Source: Verrucomicrobiota bacterium (GTDB lineage: Bacteria > Verrucomicrobiota > Verrucomicrobiia > Limisphaerales > UBA9464). From it: a stretch of 32,562 nt of DNA. Made by a program: the position numbers and the translations under genes. A model generated the notes under the pieces. That model ran no database searches and was not told where the DNA came from. It saw nothing but the letters and a program-made list of their open reading frames with translations. Of the stretch, positions 1 through 8,096 are shown piece after piece (the stretch's first letter is position 1; every line of letters starts with the position of its first letter). The DNA lies in NCBI GenBank assembly GCA_016871805.1, contig VHCG01000041.1, positions 1-32,562 on the forward strand, read 5' to 3'.

Positions 1-1
1 C

Positions 2-2167
2 CCCGTCGCGACACAGGAACCCTTCGCGAAGCTCCCCCGGGTCACCGATCTCGACGTCGATGCGATGTCCACCCTCTATGCGGCAAGCTGGAAGGGCGCC
101 TCATTCACCTGGGTCGGGCCCGAGGTTGGGTTCATCGTCCGTGCCCGTCCGTCCGGATACACGCCGGAGCCGCTCCCGGATTTCGAGAAGCTGTCCGACG
201 CCGACCTGGTCCGTGGCCTCGAATCCCCCAGCCATCGGCGCCGGCTCGAGGCCCAGCGGGCGCTCCTGCGTCGCCCATCCCCCCCGACGCCCCGGACCAC
301 CCTAACCGCGAACCTCCTGCAAGCGATCGCAGCCGATGCCTCCAAGCCGCTCGCCTCTCGGGTGGCCGCGGTGTTCACGTTGAAGCAGTGGCTGGGGGTC
401 CGCGCGACGCCGGCCCTGCTGCAGTGGATCCGCGACGATTCGATCGCCCCCTGGGCCCTCCGTGCCCTGACGGATCGGACCGGGGAACTCGCCGGAATTC
501 CCACGACCGCATTGGTCGGAGCTCTCGGCTCGCCCCGGGAACGGACCCGTCGGGAGGCAGCAATCGCCCTCGGGCGCCTGGGTGATCCCACTGCAGCCCG
601 CTCCCTGACCGCGGTTCTTGCCGATGCCGACCCGGTTGTCGCTCAGGCCTCCGTCCAGGCCCTCAAGACTCTGAAGGCGGGTGAGGCGTGTCTTGCGGTG
701 GTGGACAACCCGGAGGCGCCGAAGAGCCGTCGTGAGGGCGCCCTCAGGGTGCTGCAGTCGCTGCATTCACCGGAGATCGTTTCGGCTCTGGTCGACCGAC
801 TCGGACGGGAAACCGATCCCGAGCGTCGCGCCGGTCTCCTGACGGCCCTGTGTCGCCTCCATTTCAAGGAAGGGGTCTGGAAGGGAGACTCCTGGGGGAC
901 CCGTCCCGACACGAGGGGACCCTTCTATCAGCCCGAGGCCTGGAGCGAGACGCCTCGGATTGCCGGGACTCTCCAGCAGGTTCTCCGACAGACGGACCCG
1001 AAGGAGGCGGCGTTCCTGGGTCGTGAATTCGCCCGGCATCGGATTCCCGCCGCGGAGGCTCTCGACACGCTGATTGCACGAGCCGCAACCGAACCCAGCC
1101 TCGCACCCGCCCTCGCCGCCCAGCTCGCCGACGCCGAGCAGCTGCCGCCGTCCGCGGTACCCCTGCTGGTGCGCCTGGTGGGCGCCCCGGAGACGGCCGA
1201 TGCCGCGCGTGCCCAAGGTCTTATCGCTCTCACGAAGTCGCCCTCGAGGGAGGCCTGGCAGGCGATCCTCGACAGCCATGCCCGGGTCCAGCAGACCCGG
1301 ACCGAGAACAACCTTGCCGAGAAGGCGAGGAACGCCGTGGCCAACGCCACGGTTCTCGACCAGGTCCACGAGGTGTTCGAGACCCAGGCCGCCAAGGCGG
1401 ATGGACCGGCATCGCTCCTCGCCGAGGGCATCCTGCTGCGGATGGCCTCGCAGAAGACCGGTTCCCCGGAAGCCCGCGCGGCGGCGTCCAGGTCCGTGGA
1501 CGAGGGATGGTCCAAGCCCACCCGCCGCATCCAGATCCTGAAGGCAGCCGCCCAGGTCCGTGATGCCAGCCGTGCCGCCCAGTTCGTCGCTGCGCTGGAG
1601 GACCCCGACCCCCAGGTGGCCAACGCCGCCAAGGACACCATCCAGCGCCTGAAGATCGACCCCGAGAAATTCCGGGCGGAGGCCCAGTCGCCGAAGGTCG
1701 CGGACCTCAGCGTTGGTGATGTCATCGAGGCGGTGAGCACCGGAACCGGCGATCCCGTCCGGGGCGAACAGCTGTTCACCCAGGTCGGGTGCAACGGCTG
1801 CCACACGGTCCGCAAGGAGGATGCATTGAAAGGTCCCTACCTGGGCAGCATCGCCCGGACCTACCGGAGGCCCGCCCTCGCCGAGGCGATCCTGATCCCG
1901 AACAAGACCCTCGCCCAGGGGTTCGTCGCCAACCACTTCGAGCTGAAGGACGGATCGGAACTCGACGGGTTCGTTGTCCGCGAAGCGGCGGACGCGGTGA
2001 CGATCCGGACCATCACGGCCCAGGAGCAGGTCATCCCGGTCACGTCGATCACCCGGCGTGAGAAGCAGCAGAAATCCCTGATGCCAGAGGGCCTCGTCTC
2101 CGGACTCACCGTCCGCGAACTGTCCTCATTGATCGACTACCTGGAGGCGCTCTCGAGGCAGCCGTGA
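2..2167 (+). CDS. HEAT-repeat/cytochrome c protein of PVC bacteria, C-terminal part (5' end outside window)
   Basis: The reading frame is open from the first bases of the window, so this is the C-terminal 721 residues of a longer protein; the internal ATG at 65 is not a real start. The first ~60 residues match the end of a PQQ-type sugar dehydrogenase propeller (LDVDAMSTLYAASWKG, then GFIVRARPSGY). Next comes a long alpha-helical region with HEAT-like repeats, for example around residues 190-260 and 520-570. The last ~120 residues form a cytochrome c domain with a CNGCH heme-attachment motif starting at residue 597 and a probable axial Met near residue 694 (SLMPEGL). Such multi-domain proteins are common in Verrucomicrobia and Planctomycetes and are thought to be periplasmic or envelope dehydrogenases that pass electrons to the heme; the substrate is unknown. 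It converges on the NicO-like gene, with a strong hairpin between them. Confidence 0.88.
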   Translation, partial: PVATQEPFAKLPRVTDLDVDAMSTLYAASWKGASFTWVGPEVGFIVRARPSGYTPEPLPDFEKLSDADLVRGLESPSHRRRLEAQRALLRRPSPPTPRTTLTANLLQAIAADASKPLASRVAAVFTLKQWLGVRATPALLQWIRDDSIAPWALRALTDRTGELAGIPTTALVGALGSPRERTRREAAIALGRLGDPTAARSLTAVLADADPVVAQASVQALKTLKAGEACLAVVDNPEAPKSRREGALRVLQSLHSPEIVSALVDRLGRETDPERRAGLLTALCRLHFKEGVWKGDSWGTRPDTRGPFYQPEAWSETPRIAGTLQQVLRQTDPKEAAFLGREFARHRIPAAEALDTLIARAATEPSLAPALAAQLADAEQLPPSAVPLLVRLVGAPETADAARAQGLIALTKSPSREAWQAILDSHARVQQTRTENNLAEKARNAVANATVLDQVHEVFETQAAKADGPASLLAEGILLRMASQKTGSPEARAAASRSVDEGWSKPTRRIQILKAAAQVRDASRAAQFVAALEDPDPQVANAAKDTIQRLKIDPEKFRAEAQSPKVADLSVGDVIEAVSTGTGDPVRGEQLFTQVGCNGCHTVRKEDALKGPYLGSIARTYRRPALAEAILIPNKTLAQGFVANHFELKDGSELDGFVVREAADAVTIRTITAQEQVIPVTSITRREKQQKSLMPEGLVSGLTVRELSSLIDYLEALSRQP

Positions 2168-2171
2168 CGGT

Positions 2172-2209
2172 GTGGTCCCGGCTGTGGGACCGCCTCAGGC
2201 GGGTCCCAC
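2172..2209. terminator. Hairpin between convergent genes, stop codon in its loop
   Basis: Left arm 2184-2194 (GTGGGACCGCC) pairs with right arm 2198-2209 with one bulged G. The 3-base loop, 2195-2197, is exactly the TGA stop of the minus-strand NicO-like gene. A second GGTCCC copy at 2174-2179 could pair with GGGACC at 2186-2191 instead, giving a competing fold. There is no T-run on either side, so a standard rho-independent terminator is not proven. Placement between two converging genes suggests a transcription or RNA 3'-end role. Confidence 0.45.
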
Positions 2210-2866
2210 AAGCCACCACACACCAACGCCTACGGCCGAGGCCGCCAACACCCGGAGCAGGTTCCGGTAGTGGAAACCCTCGTGTCCCAGGCACCGGGCC
2301 CCCCAGGCGATGAGGGCGGTGAATGTCATCATCCCCAGAACGGTCCCGGCGGCGAAGGCGAGCAGGTAGGTGACCGCGGACGAGGCGGTCGGCAGGGCCA
2401 ACGCCGGGAGGACTCCAAGAAAGTGGGAACTTCCAGCCAGGCCGTGGAGCGTGCCAATCCCCATGGCGGCGTGCGGGTGTCCCTGTCGCGCTGAGTCATG
2501 ATCCCCATGCGAATGGGAGTGCACATGCAGGTGGGCATGGGTCTCGCCGTCATGGGTATGGTGATGGGAGTGGATGTGGAGGCGGGCGGCCTGCCGAAAC
2601 CCCCAGATCCCGATCCCGATCAGCATCGCCCCCACCAGATGCTCACTCCATCCCGAGATCGCCTCCATGGGCAGCGTCTCTCGGAGTCCGAGGGCTGCCA
2701 GGCCCACGAGGGCCACACCTGCGGAATGCCCCAGGCCCCAACGCAACCCAATCCGCCACGCTCCGGCATGGGAGCGGGCCACCAGCGGCGCCACCGCCGC
2801 CAGATGGTCCGGTCCAGACCAGACGTGGAGAAACCCCGCGCCCAGGCCGAGAATCGGAATCAACAT
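2195..2866 (-). CDS. NicO/UreH-like metal permease with His-rich loop
   Basis: Polytopic membrane protein of about 223 residues with six or so hydrophobic segments. The N-terminal half has HVWSGPDH, resembling the histidine/aspartate motif of nickel-cobalt transporters, and the C-terminal half has a matching motif, TLHGLAGSSHF, as in UreH/NicO-type proteins. Between the halves is a loop with about 15 histidines in 36 residues, typical of a metal-binding loop. Likely role: Ni/Co or other divalent metal transport across the inner membrane; direction and metal cannot be read from sequence. Start: ATG 2866 places the first membrane segment at the N-terminus as usual; an in-frame GTG at 2938, only 6 bases after the upstream ATPase stop, would add 24 residues. 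No urease or Ni-enzyme gene is visible nearby. Confidence 0.75.
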   Translation of the reverse strand: MLIPILGLGAGFLHVWSGPDHLAAVAPLVARSHAGAWRIGLRWGLGHSAGVALVGLAALGLRETLPMEAISGWSEHLVGAMLIGIGIWGFRQAARLHIHSHHHTHDGETHAHLHVHSHSHGDHDSARQGHPHAAMGIGTLHGLAGSSHFLGVLPALALPTASSAVTYLLAFAAGTVLGMMTFTALIAWGARCLGHEGFHYRNLLRVLAASAVGVGVWWLVGPA

Positions 2867-2944
2867 GGGCCGAGGATGGAGGGCGAGGTAACCCGGGGCA
2901 ATCGCCGGCTTGATCCACCCAGAGCCGATCTTCGACACCGGGAT

Positions 2945-3754
2945 TCAGGAATCCCCAGCCATCAGGATCTTCATCATCTGAAGCCGACGATCGAGGAAGT
3001 CCCGTGTCACCCGTACCGGCGGGGCGTCCTCATAACGGACTTTCCGGATTCCCCAATCACCCAGCTCGTAGATCACGGCGTGGGGATAGGCGAGGAGGAT
3101 CGGGGAATGGGTTGCGATGAGGAACTGTGAGCCTTGAAGCACCAGACGATGCAGGTGCGCCAGAATCGTCAGCTGCCGCTGCGGCGACAGCGCAGCCTCG
3201 GGCTCGTCGAACAGATAGCATCCGCCTCCCCGGATCCGATGTTCCAGCAGGGCGAGGAACGCCTCCCCGTGGGAGCGTTCGTGGAGGGATCGCCCGCCAT
3301 CCCGGTCGAAGGCCCCATCGCCCCACTCCCTCTCGCCCAGCTGAATCTCGCTGGCCACATTGTAGAAACTCTCGGCACGGAGGAACCATCCCTCCCGGAA
3401 GTGGCGACGACGCTCGAGCGTGAGAAACCGGTGCAGCTCCGAGTGCGTGGCCTGCGTGTTGACCCTGTGATCCCGGCTCCCGCCCTCGGGATTGAATCGA
3501 AGCCGGATGGCGAGGGCCTCGAGAAGGGTGGATTTCCCGGATCCATTCTCCCCCACGAGGAATGTGACCGCAGGATGGAATTCAAGGCGGTCCAACGAAC
3601 GCACCACAGGCATCGAGAAGGGATACCGGTCGAATCCGGGGACACGGTCCCGATCCAGGCGGACAGCGGATACGAAACCGCCACCTTTGGGGACTGGAAC
3701 AGCGCCGGAACCCAGGGCGAGACAGGCCTGGTGGGGGTCGGCGAGGTTCGTCAT
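2945..3754 (-). CDS. AAA-family ATPase (SMC/ABC-like, predicted)
   Basis: 269-residue soluble ATPase. Walker A is GENGSGKST at residues 68-76, an ABC-signature-like SHGEAF lies at 161-166, Walker B is YLFDEPEAALSP at about 180-191, and the H-loop is IATHSP at 213-218. The compact architecture, with only a short insert between Walker A and the signature, matches the predicted ATPases of the AAA_21/COG3910 type, often seen alone or with transporters. Biochemical role is unknown. It lies 32 bases downstream of the methyltransferase gene and just upstream of the metal permease, so the three may be co-transcribed. No nuclease (TOPRIM) domain is present, so it is not an OLD nuclease. Confidence 0.8.
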   Translation of the reverse strand: MTNLADPHQACLALGSGAVPVPKGGGFVSAVRLDRDRVPGFDRYPFSMPVVRSLDRLEFHPAVTFLVGENGSGKSTLLEALAIRLRFNPEGGSRDHRVNTQATHSELHRFLTLERRRHFREGWFLRAESFYNVASEIQLGEREWGDGAFDRDGGRSLHERSHGEAFLALLEHRIRGGGCYLFDEPEAALSPQRQLTILAHLHRLVLQGSQFLIATHSPILLAYPHAVIYELGDWGIRKVRYEDAPPVRVTRDFLDRRLQMMKILMAGDS

Positions 3755-3786
3755 GGGGCTACCAACCCGGCATCGACTCTTCCGGA

Positions 3787-4491
3787 TCAGCCTTTTTTGC
3801 CATGACGGAACACGAGAAGATTCCCGGCGAGGGCTCTCGTGTGTTCATCGGAGGCTGGGTTTCCGGCAAGGCGCCTCAGCTGATCCGTCTCCTCCCCAAG
3901 CAGGCCATAGCCCCGGGCGGCCATGAGATCGATCCAGTATTCGGGCGGCTGTTCGTTGAAATGGCCATCCCCCCCCTGCCCCTTCGGTGCGGCACTCATC
4001 ACCACGAGGTCGGAATGACGCGTGAGGGTGTCGAGAAACGTGCCCGCCTTCTCCGGACGCAAATGCTCGGCCACCTCGAATGACCAGACGAGATCGAATC
4101 GTCTCCCAAGATCGAGTGGGATCTCAAGGTCATGACGTCGGACACGCGCCGCGTTGCGATTTCTCGAAATGGCGAGTTCCGATCCCTCGACACCCATCGC
4201 ATCGAGGCCTTTGTCGACAAAGAACGCCAGGGAACCGCCTGTGCCGCATCCGACATCCAGGACGGATCCTGGGCTGAAACGCGCCACGACCGTCTCCAGC
4301 ACCGCAACAGGACGCAGGGAGCACATTCCCATCTCCCATTCCTCGACGAAGATGCTGTTGCCTCGGGCACGAAGCATGTGCCGCCGGAGCTTTGCCCATT
4401 GAAAAGTTCCGAGGAGCCACAACCCCGTGACAACCAATTCCATCCGCGGATGGTTCAAGAGTGCGCTTTTCGCAGCTCCCTTCAGGCTCAT
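3787..4491 (-). CDS. Class I SAM-dependent methyltransferase
   Basis: 234-residue protein with the Rossmann SAM-binding motif VLDVGCGTGG at about residues 75-85, an acidic residue ending strand 2 (GVEGSELA), and motif IV-like DLVWSFEVAEHL. This fold is typical of small-molecule or lipid/sugar methyltransferases (Methyltransf_11/23 type); the substrate is not identifiable. The start chosen is ATG 4491, with an AGG at moderate distance upstream; a TTG at 4560 would add 23 residues of poor-looking sequence. First gene of a probable unit with the AAA ATPase and metal permease. Confidence 0.78.
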   Translation of the reverse strand: MSLKGAAKSALLNHPRMELVVTGLWLLGTFQWAKLRRHMLRARGNSIFVEEWEMGMCSLRPVAVLETVVARFSPGSVLDVGCGTGGSLAFFVDKGLDAMGVEGSELAISRNRNAARVRRHDLEIPLDLGRRFDLVWSFEVAEHLRPEKAGTFLDTLTRHSDLVVMSAAPKGQGGDGHFNEQPPEYWIDLMAARGYGLLGEETDQLRRLAGNPASDEHTRALAGNLLVFRHGKKG

Positions 4492-4613
4492 CCTAGGAGC
4501 CTGTTGCTTTAAAGCAGCCCCGTAAACTGGATTCTTGATGGGGACTCCGCACTCGCCCAAGTCCCAGAGGGTTCGGTGCCCGATAGGGAGCCTGCTGACA
4601 CGGCCGGAGACCC

Positions 4614-6464
4614 TCAGGTGTCCATGGCGCCGATCTGATGGTTCGCCTTGCGAAGCTTCACCGAGAGCAGAAGGGCCAGGTTCCTCAGGAGGAGGATCTG
4701 GATCTCTGGGTGGGTGGTTCTAAGCCGGTCAAAGTCCTCACGGGAGAGCAGATCACAGTCGACCTCCGTTTCGGCGATGACCATGGCCGAGCGGGGCGAC
4801 TGGTCGAGCAATGCCATCTCTCCAAAGACCATCCCTGGGCCGAAGGATCCGAGGCGCCGAGGGTGTTCCCCTTGGATCGGCAGCGAGATCACGACCTGCC
4901 CCCTCACGAGCGGGAACAGCTCACCGGCAGGGGCTCCGATCTCGAGGACCACCTGCCCGGATCGGAACGATCGCCTCCGTAGACGTTCCCCCACCCTTGT
5001 CTGCTGCTCTGCGGTGAGACCTGCCAACAGGGGGAAATCGCTCAGCTCCGCCCCAACCTCGGCCGTCCCGGAAGGCTGCTCGCGAGTCAGGACCCTATTC
5101 TCACACCACTCCAAGGCACGATCGAGATCCTCAACCGAATGGAACAGGCGCTCGAATTCATCCGGCATCCGCCCCTTCATGACCCGTCGAAGATGCGGGA
5201 ACCGGGCGACATGCGTGAAGACCACCGGGTGCCCGATCGAATCGAGGCAGAGGACCAGGTCGTGCAGAGGTCTGCAGGCACATTCGTTGATGCCGACGAC
5301 ATGCTTGAGGTCGAGGATGGATGCCTCGCCGTGTGATGAATCCTTCACCAGACGCCCAACCACGACCTCCACGGAGGAGAACGTGAGGTATCCCTGGAGC
5401 TGGTAGACACGGATTCCGCGGGCATGTCGCTCCAGGATCTCCAGCTCGCGCTCCGATCGGGCTCGGCTTGAGGCGACGTCGAGGGCGGTGAAGCCGAGGC
5501 GGATCACCGAACGGACCTCGTGGGAGTTGTTGAAAAGGTGCAGATCGAAATCGCGGGAGAGGTCATCGCAGACCGCAAGTCCTCGGACGCTGTCCCCCCG
5601 GATGTCGAGCCTCGGCGAAAAGACCCCGATTCCGAGTTGTCCTGGCAGAACGGCAATGACCCCGCCGGCGACCCCGCTCTTGGCCGGCATCCCGACGCCG
5701 TAGAGCCATTCCCCGGCATAGTCATACATGCCGCAGGAACCCATGACGCCGAGGACGCTCTCGACATATTCCCCATAGATGGCGCTTCTGTGGGTGAGCG
5801 GGTTGATCCCTCGGTTCGCAAGGGTGGCCGCCATCACAGCGAGATGCCGGCAGGTGACCGAGACCGAGCATTGTCGGAAATACTGGTCCACCACGGGATC
5901 GGGATCCTCGGACAGAATCCCGAAGTTCCGGAGCATGTGTCCGATGGCCCGGTTGCGGTGGCCGGCCTCGGACTCGGACCTGTAGATCGTCTGATCCATC
6001 ACGAGGGGTTCCCCCGCAAAGGTCGACATCATCTCGAGGACCCGGTTCCAACGGATTTCAGGATTCTTGCCAGCCACGAGCCCAGCCGAGGCGATCGCAC
6101 CGGCGTTGATCATCGGGTTCCTCGGCCTCCCAGTCCCGGGTTCGAGACTGATCGCATTGAATGCGTCGCCCGTAGGCTCAACACCCACCTTTCTGAGAAC
6201 GTCACCACGGCTGTTGTCCTCAAGGGCCAGTCCGTACACGAAAGGCTTCGAGATCGACTGGATTGTGAAGGTCTGTCGGGGGTCTCCAGCCTCATAGACC
6301 TGGCCACTGGAGGTGACCAGACAGATTACAAACCATTCGGGGTCCGCCTTGGCCAAATCGGGGATGTAGGTTGCCACCTCCCCATCCTTGACGGCCCGGT
6401 GCCGGGCATGCAGGTCGTCGAGATAGGTCTGGAGCGGCGAGGTGACAGTCGGGGGGATTCTCAC
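4614..6464 (-). CDS. glsA: Glutaminase fused to STAS and cyclic-nucleotide-binding domains
   Basis: Counting from the upstream TTG at 6593, residues ~50-355 are a serine-dependent glutaminase (L-glutamine to glutamate and ammonia): catalytic SxxK is S113-I-S-K116 inside QSISKPF, followed by NPMINAGAI and the late glycine-rich AKSGVAGGV. Residues ~394-497 form a STAS domain (ILDLKHVVGINECAC); the position that is a phosphorylatable Ser in SpoIIAA-like proteins is not Ser. Residues ~516-645 are a CAP_ED cyclic-nucleotide-binding domain with the phosphate-binding cassette FGEMALLDQSPRSA (E592, R601 kept). This suggests cAMP/cGMP control of glutaminase activity. Start uncertain: GTG 6464 gives 616 residues and begins just before the glutaminase fold; TTG 6593 would add 43 Pro-rich residues with non-coding-like third positions. 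It is separated from the rplI terminator and from the methyltransferase by ~120-160 bases. Confidence 0.9.
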   Translation of the reverse strand: MRIPPTVTSPLQTYLDDLHARHRAVKDGEVATYIPDLAKADPEWFVICLVTSSGQVYEAGDPRQTFTIQSISKPFVYGLALEDNSRGDVLRKVGVEPTGDAFNAISLEPGTGRPRNPMINAGAIASAGLVAGKNPEIRWNRVLEMMSTFAGEPLVMDQTIYRSESEAGHRNRAIGHMLRNFGILSEDPDPVVDQYFRQCSVSVTCRHLAVMAATLANRGINPLTHRSAIYGEYVESVLGVMGSCGMYDYAGEWLYGVGMPAKSGVAGGVIAVLPGQLGIGVFSPRLDIRGDSVRGLAVCDDLSRDFDLHLFNNSHEVRSVIRLGFTALDVASSRARSERELEILERHARGIRVYQLQGYLTFSSVEVVVGRLVKDSSHGEASILDLKHVVGINECACRPLHDLVLCLDSIGHPVVFTHVARFPHLRRVMKGRMPDEFERLFHSVEDLDRALEWCENRVLTREQPSGTAEVGAELSDFPLLAGLTAEQQTRVGERLRRRSFRSGQVVLEIGAPAGELFPLVRGQVVISLPIQGEHPRRLGSFGPGMVFGEMALLDQSPRSAMVIAETEVDCDLLSREDFDRLRTTHPEIQILLLRNLALLLSVKLRKANHQIGAMDT

Positions 6465-6624
6465 TGGATCTGGGGTTCCCGACGTCGCAGGAGCCGCTCT
6501 GGGAACTGATTGCTCAATGGCCCGCCGATCCGAGAGACCCGGCCCTGGATCGGGTTTCCAGGCGGCACCTGGACCCGGATGGATTGCATCCAAAAGTCGC
6601 AGGCGACTTCGTGGAGGAAGCCAT

Positions 6625-6655
6625 CAAAGAAAAAGGCAGGCCTTCGGCCTGCCTT
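6625..6655 (-). terminator. Rho-independent terminator after rplI
   Basis: A perfect 9-bp stem, 6633-6641 with 6647-6655 (AAGGCAGGC / GCCTGCCTT), closes a 5-base loop. Read on the minus strand it is followed by TTTTTCTTT. It lies about 40 bases past the rplI stop and ends the prs-rplI run. Confidence 0.9.
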
Positions 6656-6692
6656 GGATTCGACGGTGTTGGAAATCCAACACGGGACGGAT

Positions 6693-7259
6693 TTACGCGG
6701 ATTTGGCCGTGCCCTCGGCGGAAAAACGACGTCCCCGCTTCTCGGTCTTTGCCGCCTCCTTTGCCGACTCTGCGGTCGGGGCCGCCGGGGCCTCAGGCAG
6801 CGGATTGGTGCTCTTGACCGCGATCTTCAGGCTGCAGCGGACCTCGGGGTGGAGCCAAAGCTCCACTTCGTGGTCCCCAGTCGCGTGAATCGGCTTCTGA
6901 AGGTGAATCTTGCGCTTGTCGAGGGCCACGTCGAGCTGGGTCTTGAGAGCGTCCGCCACGGAGCCGGGAGTGATCGAGCCGAACATCTTGCCGTCCTCGC
7001 CCGTCTTGGCCAGGAGGGTGAGCGTGACCTTGTTCAGGCTCTTGGCCAGTTCGGTCATCGAGTTGAGCTCGTGGGCTTCCCGCTCGGCACGCCGACGCTG
7101 AAGATTCTCGATCCACTTCCGGTTTCCGTGGGTGACAGGGACGGCGAGCCCGCCTGGGATCAGAAAATTGCGGGCGTAGCCAGAGGTGACACTGACGTGA
7201 TCCGACTCGGCGCCCAGGCCGACCACGTTCTTGATGAGGATGACTTCGGTTTTCGACAT
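6693..7259 (-). CDS. rplI: 50S ribosomal protein bL9
   Basis: 188 residues. The N-terminal domain carries the bL9 signature (VILIKNVVGLGAESDHVSVTSGYARNFLIPGGLAV), followed by the long connecting helix and the C-terminal domain with FGSITPGSVADAL and the PIHATGDHEVELWLHPEV strand. bL9 binds 23S rRNA at the L1-stalk base and supports reading-frame fidelity. About 35 residues of Ala/Lys/Glu-rich tail extend past the usual ~150-residue length. It follows ssb by 28 bases; the rpsR gene that commonly sits between them is absent. Confidence 0.97.
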   Translation of the reverse strand: MSKTEVILIKNVVGLGAESDHVSVTSGYARNFLIPGGLAVPVTHGNRKWIENLQRRRAEREAHELNSMTELAKSLNKVTLTLLAKTGEDGKMFGSITPGSVADALKTQLDVALDKRKIHLQKPIHATGDHEVELWLHPEVRCSLKIAVKSTNPLPEAPAAPTAESAKEAAKTEKRGRRFSAEGTAKSA

Positions 7260-7287
7260 ACGATGACTGGTTCAGTTGGGAAGAGAT

Positions 7288-7737
7288 TCAGAATGGGACG
7301 TCGTCCTCCTCGGGAGGCGGTCCATCGGAAGTGGGAGGCTCGGCGGGACCCGCGGGACGGGACGGGGGCCGACTCGGCGCTACGGCACCCTGTACTCCCT
7401 CGGCGCGACCACCGATGAATTGAAAGTTCTCCATGACCACCTTGAGGGCACTACGCTTCTGGCCAGTCTGCTTGTCGTCCCATTGGTCGAGCCGGAGACG
7501 GCCCTCGACAAACAAAGGATTCCCCTTCCGTAGATACTGGCCGATCAGCTCAGCCTGTTTGCCCCAGGCATCGACGTCCAGAAACGTGACCTCTTCCTTG
7601 GTCTCGCCGGTCTCCGACTTGTAGGATCGGTTGACGGCGAGACCCAGGCGGGCGACGGCGGTTCCCTTCGGAGTGTACCGCAGCTCAGGATCCCGGGTCA
7701 GGTTGCCCAGTAGAATCACCTTGTTGTAGCTGGCCAT
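7288..7737 (-). CDS. ssb: Single-stranded DNA-binding protein
   Basis: 149 residues: an N-terminal OB fold (YNKVILLGNLTRDPELRYTP, FLDVDAWGKQAELIGQYLRKG, FVEGRLRLDQW), a Pro/Gly/Ser-rich linker from about residue 110, and the acidic C-terminal tip EEDDVPF that docks partner repair and replication proteins. Length and layout are standard. It lies between rpsF and rplI, a classic bacterial arrangement, 30 bases after the rpsF stop. Confidence 0.97.
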   Translation of the reverse strand: MASYNKVILLGNLTRDPELRYTPKGTAVARLGLAVNRSYKSETGETKEEVTFLDVDAWGKQAELIGQYLRKGNPLFVEGRLRLDQWDDKQTGQKRSALKVVMENFQFIGGRAEGVQGAVAPSRPPSRPAGPAEPPTSDGPPPEEDDVPF

Positions 7738-7767
7738 GGTTGGAAGTGCGGAAGGACCGCATCAAGG

Positions 7768-8082
7768 TCAGGCTTCGACGGGAGCCGCGACAAATTTCGA
7801 GGCAGCCCCGAACTGGACGCGGTAGACCTCCGGAACATGGACGAACTTGCTCTGGAGCACCCCGATAACCGTCGGCGTGGCCTCGAACACGACGTTCACG
7901 AAATGTCCGCCAGTCACCTTCTTGTCGGTGACCCGGGAAAACGCCTTCTTGTCCATCTTCTGGACGGTTTCAACCTTGGCGCCCGACCCGGCGAGGAGGC
8001 TCTTGACCTTCTCCACCACGTCGTTCAGGCCCTCCTCCCGGCCGGCGAGATCGAGGATGAACAGACCTTCGTAACGTTTCAC
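7768..8082 (-). CDS. rpsF: 30S ribosomal protein bS6
   Basis: 104 residues starting KRYEGLFILD after a GTG start. bS6 binds the central 16S domain together with bS18. The fold elements (VEKVKSLLAGSGAKVETVQKMDKKAFS and the late VPEVYRVQFG strand) are present. GTG 8082 is chosen because AAAGGA lies 7 bases upstream (8090-8095) and the protein begins where the family does; the frame continues upstream into pth but that extension is not homologous. The ribosome site sits directly at the pth stop (8097-8099), suggesting translational coupling. Confidence 0.95.
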   Translation of the reverse strand: MKRYEGLFILDLAGREEGLNDVVEKVKSLLAGSGAKVETVQKMDKKAFSRVTDKKVTGGHFVNVVFEATPTVIGVLQSKFVHVPEVYRVQFGAASKFVAAPVEA

Positions 8083-8089
8083 TGCGATT

Positions 8090-8095
8090 TCCTTT
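8090..8095 (-). promoter_or_regulatory. Shine-Dalgarno site deciding the rpsF start
   Basis: AAAGGA on the minus strand, 7 bases before the GTG at 8082 and adjacent to the pth stop codon. It fixes the start of bS6 at GTG and excludes a longer protein. Confidence 0.8.
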
Positions 8096-8096
8096 C

